The position numbers were made by a program, and so were the translations under genes. Below are positions 1 through 6,673 of a DNA stretch of 22,893 bases, piece after piece (within the stretch, counting starts at the first letter, position 1; every line of letters begins with the position of its first letter). The notes under the pieces are model-generated. The model had not been told where the DNA came from and ran no database searches. It saw only the letters and a list, made by a program, of their open reading frames with translations. This DNA comes from a virus, in the IMG/VR virus record IMGVR_UViG_3300012037_000016, positions 1 through 22,893 of that record; one strand, written 5' to 3'.

Positions 1-195
1 CTGCCACTTGATTGGCCAACGCCACAAGGCAATGGTGAATTGGACTTTGGTGAAGTGTCACCAATCGTTTCATCATGCGCCGTGTGTGATACGCCACTGC
101 CGATCTATGACATCACTGTGATGGAAGATGGTGATCACTGCTGTATGAAAAGCAAGTGCCATGATCGACACAATGCCGAAATGTTGAAGGAGTAA
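1..195 (+). CDS. 3' end of a small protein with Cys-rich, zinc-ribbon-like tail (partial)
   Basis: Frame 1 is open from the window edge to a TAA at 193-195, giving the last 64 residues of a gene that starts upstream. The visible part holds a CxxC pair (SCAVC, residues 26 and 29) and, about 18 residues later, a second cluster, HCCMKSKCHDRH (Cys 47, 48, 53; His 46, 54, 57). This spacing suits a single structural zinc site, as in zinc ribbons or HNH-type proteins. I do not recognise the family. It is followed at once by a terminator, so it closes its own transcription unit and probably belongs to a module upstream of packaging. The reading frame is well supported by the in-frame stop and terminator; the function is unknown. 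Confidence 0.55.
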   Translation: MPLDWPTPQGNGELDFGEVSPIVSSCAVCDTPLPIYDITVMEDGDHCCMKSKCHDRHNAEMLKE

Positions 196-199
196 GATG

Positions 200-237
200 A
201 TGCCGCTGCTATACCACTGCAGCGGCATTCTTTTATT
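200..237 (+). terminator. Rho-independent terminator after the partial gene
   Basis: A perfect 10-bp inverted repeat, ATGCCGCTGC at 200-209 and GCAGCGGCAT at 219-228, flanks a 9-base loop and is followed by the T-rich stretch TCTTTTATT. It starts four bases after the stop codon at 193-195 and lies just before the promoter-like box at 266-274, so it separates the upstream unit from the terminase genes. Confidence 0.85.
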
Positions 238-265
238 CAATCCGTATTTTGCCAAGTGCATCACA

Positions 266-274
266 TGATATACT
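266..274 (+). promoter_or_regulatory. Extended -10 promoter for the small terminase
   Basis: TGATATACT matches the recurring TGnTATAAT box with one mismatch. It ends 13 bases before the ATG at 288, so the transcript would have only a short leader of roughly 6-7 bases. No Shine-Dalgarno sequence lies in between. Confidence 0.6.
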
Positions 275-287
275 GTGTTCAATTAGT

Positions 288-776
288 ATGGCTTCAAAAC
301 GCAAGAAAATTGAATACAAGGGAAAATCCTGCTGGCAATATCCATCTGGCATGATCAAAGACGTGAAAACAGGCCAGATCATCAAAGCTGGAGTGGGGAA
401 AATTGGAGTGCCACAGATCCGCATTGAAGATCGCAACATCTTGATCATGGCTGATCTGAAGTACGCATTTGGAATTGATTGCAACGTCAGTGAAGCGTGC
501 GTGTACGCAGGGATTGTGCCAGCCACGTTGCGCCGCATGTTTGAAGACAATCCAGAATTTGCCGCCGAATGTGCCAAGCTGAAGAATCAGACGGTGCTTG
601 ATGCACGTGCTACGACAGCCACTGCTGTGAAAGAAGATCCCCGTGCGGCCATGGCGTTTCTATTCAAGAAGCGCGGCAGTGAGTTTGCTGACAGCGTGAT
701 TGATGCACATCGCAAGATTGAGCCAGTGCGTGAGATAACCAGAAAAGTATTGCCACATGCAAACGCTAGTGAATAG
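288..776 (+). CDS. Terminase small subunit (TerS)
   Basis: A 162-aa protein that probably binds the phage packaging site and loads the large subunit. The frame is open further upstream to a TTG at 249, but the ATG at 288 is preferred because it follows the extended -10 box at 266-274 and begins a typical basic N-terminus (MASKRKKIEY). The middle (roughly residues 65-95) reads as a helix-turn-helix: NVSEACVYAGIVPATLRRMF, like the DNA-binding part of many small terminases. A helical segment of the oligomerisation type follows, ending in MAFLFKKRGSEFAD, a pattern typical of the family. It sits directly before the large subunit and overlaps its start by 20 bases. The assignment rests on the HTH pattern, size and position. 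Confidence 0.8.
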   Translation: MASKRKKIEYKGKSCWQYPSGMIKDVKTGQIIKAGVGKIGVPQIRIEDRNILIMADLKYAFGIDCNVSEACVYAGIVPATLRRMFEDNPEFAAECAKLKNQTVLDARATTATAVKEDPRAAMAFLFKKRGSEFADSVIDAHRKIEPVREITRKVLPHANASE

Positions 777-2229
777 ATCCATGCTGGAACAACAGGCGGA
801 TGAATCAGAGATCCAAGATCTTGAAGATTTGATGTATCCAGTAGAAGAACTGCGTGATGAAGATGGCAGGCACATTGAGTGGATCGCCACGCCGACACAG
901 GATGAAGCATTGCTGATGCTTGAAGATCCAGTGATTGAAGAACTGATGTTTGGCGGTGGAGCTGGTGGAGCGAAAACGTATCTTGGCTGTACGTGGATCA
1001 TCCAGTCAGCATTGCGCTATGAGCGCACACGATGGCTGATAGCGCGTAATGTGCTGCTAGAGCTAGAGCAATCAACCTTGCTGACTTTTTGGGACGTGTG
1101 CCGTGATTTTGGGCTTGAAGAAGGGCGTGACTACAAGTACAACATCATCAAGCACACAGTCACTTTCAAGCAATCGAAATCAGTGGTGTATTTGAAGGAA
1201 TTGAAATACATGCCGCGTGATCCGCACTATGACAGATTGGGATCTTTTGAGTACACAGGTGTATTCATTGACGAATCACAGCAGGTGCGTGAAAAGGCCA
1301 AAGAAGTGCTGAAAACTAGAATCAGATACAAGCTGGCGATCAATGGATTGATTCCAAAGATGCTGCTGACATGCAACCCTTCCAAGGGATTTTTATACAA
1401 GCAATTCTACAAGCCCTTCAAAAGTGGCAAACTACCAGCACACAGATCCGTTGTGCTATCGCTGGCCAAGGATAATCCCTTCATTGATCCGTCATACATT
1501 TCCAACTTGGAAAAATCAGACAAGAATACCAAGCAGCGTTTGTTGTTTGGCAATTGGGAATATGATGATGATCCAGATGCACTGATCAGCTTTGATGCGA
1601 TCAGCGATCTATACACCAACACAACCGCTTCATTGACGTGGCGCGATGATGGCACGATTGATTGGAACATTGTGAAGCGGCCAGATCTAGCGATCAGCTG
1701 TGACGTTGCGCGCTATGGTCAAGATAAAACCGTGATCATGCTGTGGTACAAGCTGCAGGTGATTGGCATTTGGGTGTATGACAAAACCAGCATCCCCACT
1801 GTTATCAAAGAAGTCAGCCGCATTGAACGGGAATACAATGTGCCGCGATCCAAGATCGTGATTGATGATGATGGGATCGGTGGTGGTGTTTCTGATGGTC
1901 TGCGTGGCTGTAAGAAATTCAATGCCAATGCATCGCCAAAGCCAAAGAAGGAAAACTACATGAACTTGAAAGCGCAGTGTGGATATCATCTGGCCACACA
2001 GATTGAAAGCAGAATGCTTGGCATCGACTGTGACAACATTGATATCCAGAATATGATCAATGAAGAATTGGAGCAGCTGAAAACAAAGGACGCTGACAAA
2101 GACGGGAAGCGGAAGCTAGTGCCAAAGGATGAAATCAAAGTGCTGCTTGGCCGATCACCCGATTTCCTAGATGCGATGATCATGGGAATGTACTTCCACG
2201 TAGTGCCAACGCCAAAGTACAGTACATAG
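757..2229 (+). CDS. Terminase large subunit (TerL), ATPase-nuclease
   Basis: The 490-aa packaging motor, which pumps DNA into the prohead and cuts concatemers. Residues 66-74 hold a Walker A loop (GGGAGGAKT). Residues 168-173 hold Walker B with the catalytic Glu (GVFIDES). LLTCNP (203-208) fits the coupling motif. The C-terminal RNase H-like nuclease shows acidic residues in three expected blocks: SCDVARYGQDK (Asp316), IDDDGIGGG (Asp370-372) and SPDFLDA (Asp469, Asp472). The length is normal. The ATG at 757 overlaps the TerS gene by 20 bases. An in-frame ATG at 781, four bases after the TerS stop, is an equally possible start and would remove eight residues. No clear -10 box or Shine-Dalgarno sequence precedes either, so coupling to TerS translation is likely. 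Confidence 0.95.
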   Translation: MQTLVNRSMLEQQADESEIQDLEDLMYPVEELRDEDGRHIEWIATPTQDEALLMLEDPVIEELMFGGGAGGAKTYLGCTWIIQSALRYERTRWLIARNVLLELEQSTLLTFWDVCRDFGLEEGRDYKYNIIKHTVTFKQSKSVVYLKELKYMPRDPHYDRLGSFEYTGVFIDESQQVREKAKEVLKTRIRYKLAINGLIPKMLLTCNPSKGFLYKQFYKPFKSGKLPAHRSVVLSLAKDNPFIDPSYISNLEKSDKNTKQRLLFGNWEYDDDPDALISFDAISDLYTNTTASLTWRDDGTIDWNIVKRPDLAISCDVARYGQDKTVIMLWYKLQVIGIWVYDKTSIPTVIKEVSRIEREYNVPRSKIVIDDDGIGGGVSDGLRGCKKFNANASPKPKKENYMNLKAQCGYHLATQIESRMLGIDCDNIDIQNMINEELEQLKTKDADKDGKRKLVPKDEIKVLLGRSPDFLDAMIMGMYFHVVPTPKYST

Positions 2230-2239
2230 CTATTGATGA

Positions 2240-2248
2240 TGGTATAAT
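2240..2248 (+). promoter_or_regulatory. Extended -10 promoter for the portal gene
   Basis: TGGTATAAT, a perfect extended -10 box, ends 9 bases before the ATG at 2258. The predicted start point is within about three bases of the start codon, giving a nearly leaderless mRNA. There is no Shine-Dalgarno sequence. Confidence 0.75.
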
Positions 2249-2257
2249 ATCTGCACT

Positions 2258-4411
2258 ATGAAGCATATCCCTTTTTCAAAACGACTTGGCATGGCAGCTG
2301 ATGCAATCCGCGGCAAAAGCGCAGTGTCAGATGAACGTGGCTGGAAGGATCTGACTGGCACATCAGAAGGCAACCGTGAGTGGAATGAATTGGAGCTATT
2401 GGAACACTATTCAAAATCAGTGTATGTATTCCGTGCAATCAAAATCATTGCAGAGCGAATGAGTGCCGTACAGTACGATCTACACAGGATCGCCAACAGC
2501 CAAGGTGACGTTGAAGAAGTGCTGATGCATGAAGTGCTTGATGTTATGGCACGGCCAAACCGATTCCAGACATGGCCGCAATTGGTCAAGATCAATATCA
2601 CAAACAAGCTGCTGGCTGGTGAATCGTATCTGTACAAGGTGCGTGATGGCCGCGGTCAAGTTGTGGAGCTTTGGAACATACGGCCAGACTTGATGCAGCC
2701 GATCAAATCCAAATCAAACTGGATCAATGGATACGAATTTCAGACACAGGGCGCAAAAGAATTCTTTGCTGTAGAAGATATCATCCACAACTTTGATGTG
2801 AATCCAGTGGATAACCGCGGCGGACGTTCACCATTGATGGCCGCGAAGTCACGTGTGCAGGTTGAACTGTACGCAAACGAATACCAGCGTGACTTCTTTT
2901 TGAATAACGCACGGCCAGATGGATTGCTTGTATCTGAAGAAACGATGGGTCAAGAACAAAAGGATGACGCCAAAGAAGATTGGAATGATCAGAACCGTGG
3001 ACGCGGCAACAACAGCAAGATTGCTTTTCTTGAAGGCGGTCTGAAATACCAGCAAGTGTCTACATCACAGCGTGAAATGGACTACATCGAATCAATGAAA
3101 TTCACCCGTGAAGATATCTTGGTTGCATTTGGTGTACCAAAGGAATTGATGATTTCAGAAGGTACTGGCTTGGCCACTGGAACAAATGCCATGGATTCAT
3201 TCTTGGAAATGACGATTGATCCAGAAGTGCGGCAACTGTTTGAAGGCATCAATGAACAACTGGTGCGGCAAGATTTTGGTGCTGAATTCTACATCCAGCC
3301 AGAATCAGTGATCCCCGAAAAGCGCGAAGCAATGATTGCGGAGTTTGAAAAGGGCGTAGATAAATGGCTGACACGAAATGAAGCACGTACACTGCTTGGA
3401 CTTGAACCAGTAGACGGTGGTGATTTCTTATACACACAATTTGGCAATGTGGAGCTTGGCACAAAAGGCGCACAGATCGCTGAAGCAAAGCGTCACGTGA
3501 AGGCACTTGGCGGCGCACACGTATTCCGTGGACGGCCACAGCTACACAAGCGGCTAGTGCTTGAAGAAACGCTGACAAAGGCAGTGACAGCTGCTGTGTC
3601 AAAAGCTATGAGCAAGAAGAAAACCAAAGAAGTGAAAGCTGATGATGATGCACCCAAAAAGATTTCATTGATCAAAGGCAAGAAGGTGCGTGCGCAGTAT
3701 GAATCCAACATGAACAAGGGAATTGATCGCCGTGCTGCTGGATACCGTCAAGCGCTATCCAAGATGTTTGAAGATCAAGAATCACGTGTGGTTGAAACTG
3801 CAAAAAGTATTGTTGAAGAAAACGTGACAGATCCAACTGCACTGAAGGACATCTGGCAATCAGATCTTGAAGTGGAGATCTTCACTGAAGAAATCATGCC
3901 AACAATGCAGGCCATCGCACAAGATGCAGGTCAAGAAGGCAACAAGCTGATCAGTGATGCCACAAAAGACGTGGATGATTTTGTGATCACTACCGTGCTG
4001 CAAGAAATCTTGAATGAGCGTGCCAAGCTATTTGCTGGCAGTGTGAGCGAAACCACATTTGCTGCTATCGCTGATCAAGTGATCGCTGGACTGGATGAAG
4101 GTGAAGATGTGAATCAGATCAGCACACGTATACGATCTGTATACACAGACATCAACAAAGTACGCGCTGGATTGATTGCACGTACTGAATCCACTTTCGC
4201 CAACAACGCTGGCTTCCAAGCATCGTTTGCACAATCAAAGGTGGTCAATGGAAAAGAGTGGATTGCAACCAAGGATGAACGCACACGGCCTGCACACGCA
4301 GCAACTGATGGTGAGATCGTGGAAGTCAATTCAACCTTCAGCAATGGCCTAGACTATCCACAAGAACCAAACTGCCGCTGCGTTATTGCGCCAGCACTTA
4401 TTCAAGCGTGA
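2258..4411 (+). CDS. Portal protein fused to a MuF-type C-terminal domain
   Basis: A 717-aa fusion. Residues about 1-410 look like an HK97-type portal, the dodecameric ring through which DNA enters and leaves: an N-terminal region with YVFRAIKIIAERMSAVQYDL, then YEFQTQGAKEFFAVEDIIHN, and a segment on the order of FGVPKELM. After a Lys-rich linker (about 450-480) a long helical region leads to the MuF signature at about 667-708: EWIATKDERTRPAHAATDG followed by EPNCRC. MuF-type proteins (Mu gpF, SPP1 gp7) bind the portal and are packaged inside the head. Portals alone are usually 400-500 aa, so the extra 300 residues are a real fusion. The TGA stop at 4409-4411 doubles as the first three bases of the next gene's extended -10 box. 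Confidence 0.9.
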   Translation: MKHIPFSKRLGMAADAIRGKSAVSDERGWKDLTGTSEGNREWNELELLEHYSKSVYVFRAIKIIAERMSAVQYDLHRIANSQGDVEEVLMHEVLDVMARPNRFQTWPQLVKINITNKLLAGESYLYKVRDGRGQVVELWNIRPDLMQPIKSKSNWINGYEFQTQGAKEFFAVEDIIHNFDVNPVDNRGGRSPLMAAKSRVQVELYANEYQRDFFLNNARPDGLLVSEETMGQEQKDDAKEDWNDQNRGRGNNSKIAFLEGGLKYQQVSTSQREMDYIESMKFTREDILVAFGVPKELMISEGTGLATGTNAMDSFLEMTIDPEVRQLFEGINEQLVRQDFGAEFYIQPESVIPEKREAMIAEFEKGVDKWLTRNEARTLLGLEPVDGGDFLYTQFGNVELGTKGAQIAEAKRHVKALGGAHVFRGRPQLHKRLVLEETLTKAVTAAVSKAMSKKKTKEVKADDDAPKKISLIKGKKVRAQYESNMNKGIDRRAAGYRQALSKMFEDQESRVVETAKSIVEENVTDPTALKDIWQSDLEVEIFTEEIMPTMQAIAQDAGQEGNKLISDATKDVDDFVITTVLQEILNERAKLFAGSVSETTFAAIADQVIAGLDEGEDVNQISTRIRSVYTDINKVRAGLIARTESTFANNAGFQASFAQSKVVNGKEWIATKDERTRPAHAATDGEIVEVNSTFSNGLDYPQEPNCRCVIAPALIQA

Positions 4412-4417
4412 TATAAT
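4409..4417 (+). promoter_or_regulatory. Extended -10 promoter for the prohead protease, made from the portal stop codon
   Basis: TGATATAAT, where the TGA is the portal stop codon. The box ends 10 bases before the ATG at 4428. This favours 4428 as the start over an in-frame upstream codon at 4386, which lies inside the portal gene. Confidence 0.75.
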
Positions 4418-4427
4418 ATCTAGCAAT

Positions 4428-5246
4428 ATGAAGCCAACACAAACAACACTACAATTTGAAACACTTGGAATCGACAAAGAGAAATTCACTGTGGATGGTG
4501 TATTCAGCACAGACGATACTGATCGTCATGGTGACGTAGTGAAGCAAGATGGCTGGCTGCTAGAAAACTACATGAAGAATCCAGTGATTCTTTTTGGTCA
4601 CAATCATTGGGATCTACCAATTGGGAAGATGATCAAGCTGTCAGTTGAAGAAAAGGATGGCAAGTCACAGCTAGTTGGAACAATCCAATTTGCTGCTGAA
4701 GAATATGAGCTAGCAAAGACAATCTTCAATTTGTATGCAGGTGGATACATGAAGGCATTTTCAGTTGGATTCCGAAACTTGGAACGGTCACGCGCTGTGC
4801 GGCCTGCTGAAGAAGGTGACGATTCTGAAGAACGGGAGCGATCATACAGCGTGCTTGAAGTGAATGAGCTATTTGAAGTATCTGCTGTACCAATTCCAGC
4901 CAACGCCAACGCGCTTGTGAAGGCGGCAGAAGATGGTGTGGAACTTGGAGCGTACAAGAAGGGATTGGAAAATCTAGTTGACACAAAGATGTCAATCTTC
5001 AGTAGTGAGCATGAACGTACCATTGTGGATGCAATGGATGCGATCAAGCAATTTGCTGATACAATGAAGGACACACAAGCAACTGATACCGCTGTTGAAA
5101 CAAAAAGTGCCGCAAGCACATCCCCTCGCAGCAAGGGCAGTGATCAAGCAAAAGCCAAAGCAAGCCCACGTTTGCTGCGCGCAAAAGCTGTTCACAGGGT
5201 CAATCGTGCAATCCGCGTGATGGCCAAGGTGAAGAAATCACTATAA
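4428..5246 (+). CDS. HK97-type prohead maturation protease
   Basis: A 272-aa serine protease of the U35/S78 (HK97 gp4) family, which cleaves the scaffold part of the capsid protein during head maturation. Visible marks are the N-terminal STDDTDRHGDVVKQDGW, the catalytic His region ILFGHNHWDLPIGK (His58), the catalytic Ser region AFSVGF (Ser112), and ELFEVSAVPIPANANALV, which closes the fold at about residues 147-164. The last 50 residues are disordered-looking and strongly basic (Arg and Lys rich). They may anchor the enzyme to the very acidic scaffold segment of the capsid protein encoded next door; that is inference. The start is set by the promoter box at 4409-4417. Confidence 0.92.
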   Translation: MKPTQTTLQFETLGIDKEKFTVDGVFSTDDTDRHGDVVKQDGWLLENYMKNPVILFGHNHWDLPIGKMIKLSVEEKDGKSQLVGTIQFAAEEYELAKTIFNLYAGGYMKAFSVGFRNLERSRAVRPAEEGDDSEERERSYSVLEVNELFEVSAVPIPANANALVKAAEDGVELGAYKKGLENLVDTKMSIFSSEHERTIVDAMDAIKQFADTMKDTQATDTAVETKSAASTSPRSKGSDQAKAKASPRLLRAKAVHRVNRAIRVMAKVKKSL

Positions 5247-5250
5247 GCCC

Positions 5251-5256
5251 TAACAT
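5251..5256 (+). promoter_or_regulatory. Candidate weak -10 element (TAACAT) before the capsid gene
   Basis: TAACAT fits the general TAnnnT -10 pattern and ends 7 bases before the ATG at 5264, the same spacing as an identical hexamer before the gene at 11411 and a related one before 8846. It lacks the upstream TG. It is offered only because of this recurrence. Confidence 0.3.
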
Positions 5257-5263
5257 TATTTAT

Positions 5264-6598
5264 ATGACGTTGAAAAGTATTCTGGCAAAACTTGCCAAAG
5301 GACTTGCAATTTCTACTGAAGAAAAAGCATTCATGGATGCTAATTCTGACTTCTTGAATGCCAAGCAAAAAGAAGCAGTTGAAGATGCAGAAGTTGCTGA
5401 TGAAGCAGCTGATGAAGATGAAGAAGAAGATGCGGATGCTGAAGATGCAGACGCTGATGAAGATGAAGATGCTGAAGTAGATGAAAAAGGCATCCAAGCA
5501 ATCATCAAACGTGAGATCGGAAGTGCGGTTGCGACTGCAATGAAGGATCTTGGCGGAGATGATCAAGCTACTACAAAGAACCGCAAGAAATCAGCAGTGA
5601 CAAAGAAGAAAAGTGTCACAGCTGATCGTGTCACACGTGACTTTGTGAAGGCTATCATCACTGGTGATACCGTTGCATTGAAGGCAATGACTACTGCCAC
5701 AGGTGACACAGCCAAAGCTGGATACACAATTCCAGAGATCCTTGAAACAGAGATCATGCGGCTTGTACAAGAAGAATATGGTATTTCACGGCGTGAAATG
5801 CGATACATGCCATTCAGTGGAGCTGGTAACAAACGAACCATCGTAACAGGTGGAGCGCTGTCAGTTTACTGGACGGATGAAGGTGGCAAGAAAACATCTA
5901 CACAAGCTGTACTTGCACCAGTAACACAGGAACTCAAGAAGCTAGCAGCCATCGTGCCGCTAACTGATGAGCTGATCGAAGATTCTGCTGTGAACCTAAC
6001 AAACTATGTTGCGACATTGTTTGCTGAAGCGATTGCAAAAGAAGAAGATGATCAATTCCTAGCTGGTGACGGTACTGTGTACACAGGTGTTGTAAATGAC
6101 ACAAACACAAACGCTGTCACTATGGCATCTGGCGAAACAGTAGCTGATATCACAGTTGAAAAACTGCGTGCGATGCTAACTGCGACACCAGCCACAGCAA
6201 GACGGCGTGGAAAATTCTTCATGTCACCATCTACATACGATGTGATTGCGGCATTGAAGGACGGATCTGGAAATTACCTATTTCCAGAAATGCACAGTGG
6301 ACGGGTGGAGCGACTTCTTGGAAAAGATGTTGTGCTATCTGAATCACTACCAGCAGCCGACACTACAACTGCATCAGCTGGAATCTTCTTCTTTGGAGAT
6401 CTAGCACAAGCAGCTGTATACGGTGACAAAAACGGGATGCAGATTTCTACATCAAGTGAAGCTACGATCCGAAACGTATCGGATGATGCAGATGTGAACT
6501 TGTGGGAACAAGACATGACTGCTGTACGTGTTGTACGACGTGTTGGATTTGTGATGGCGCTTCCAAAAGCACTGACACGATTCACCAACGGTGCGTAG
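5264..6598 (+). CDS. Major capsid protein, HK97 fold with fused N-terminal scaffold (delta) domain
   Basis: A 444-aa shell subunit. Residues 1 to about 105 are a helical scaffold-like domain with a highly acidic low-complexity block at about 41-75 (runs of Asp, Glu and Ala). The mature capsid part probably begins after the basic linker KNRKKSAVTKKKSVTADR (105-122), which would be a sensible cleavage zone for the neighbouring protease. The rest matches HK97-fold capsids: YTIPEILETEIMRLVQEEY (N-arm and E-loop start), LAAIVPLTDELIEDS, FFMSPSTYDVIAALKD, and the C-terminal VVRRVGFVMALPKALTRF. It begins 17 bases after the protease stop. There is no Shine-Dalgarno; TAACAT ends seven bases before ATG and may be a weak -10. 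A strong terminator follows. Confidence 0.93.
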   Translation: MTLKSILAKLAKGLAISTEEKAFMDANSDFLNAKQKEAVEDAEVADEAADEDEEEDADAEDADADEDEDAEVDEKGIQAIIKREIGSAVATAMKDLGGDDQATTKNRKKSAVTKKKSVTADRVTRDFVKAIITGDTVALKAMTTATGDTAKAGYTIPEILETEIMRLVQEEYGISRREMRYMPFSGAGNKRTIVTGGALSVYWTDEGGKKTSTQAVLAPVTQELKKLAAIVPLTDELIEDSAVNLTNYVATLFAEAIAKEEDDQFLAGDGTVYTGVVNDTNTNAVTMASGETVADITVEKLRAMLTATPATARRRGKFFMSPSTYDVIAALKDGSGNYLFPEMHSGRVERLLGKDVVLSESLPAADTTTASAGIFFFGDLAQAAVYGDKNGMQISTSSEATIRNVSDDADVNLWEQDMTAVRVVRRVGFVMALPKALTRFTNGA

Positions 6599-6620
6599 TC
6601 ACTGACTACCAAATAAAAAG

Positions 6621-6644
6621 GCCGCACGTGGGTGCGGCTTTTTT
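6621..6644 (+). terminator. Rho-independent terminator after the capsid gene
   Basis: GCCGCAC (6621-6627), a GTGG loop, then GTGCGGC (6632-6638) form a perfect 7-bp GC-rich stem followed by six Ts. It lies 22 bases after the capsid stop and just upstream of the next extended -10 box, so the head operon ends here and the fibre gene is transcribed afresh. Confidence 0.9.
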
Positions 6645-6655
6645 AGTGTGTGGCG

Positions 6656-6664
6656 TGGTAAAAT
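6656..6664 (+). promoter_or_regulatory. Extended -10 promoter for the fibre gene
   Basis: TGGTAAAAT ends 9 bases before the ATG at 6674 and directly follows the terminator at 6621-6644. The same nine bases recur at 18038 and 18760. Confidence 0.7.
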
Positions 6665-6673
6665 ACAGACACT

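Noticed and set aside
4386-4428. A longer protease starting inside the portal gene
   Set aside because: The ATG at 4428 follows the extended -10 box and begins the family-like sequence. The longer form would need translation of codons that overlap the portal end.
4604-5134. A 176-codon - strand frame opposite the prohead protease
   Set aside because: It lies fully within a well-supported protease gene and has a Ser-rich, domain-free translation.
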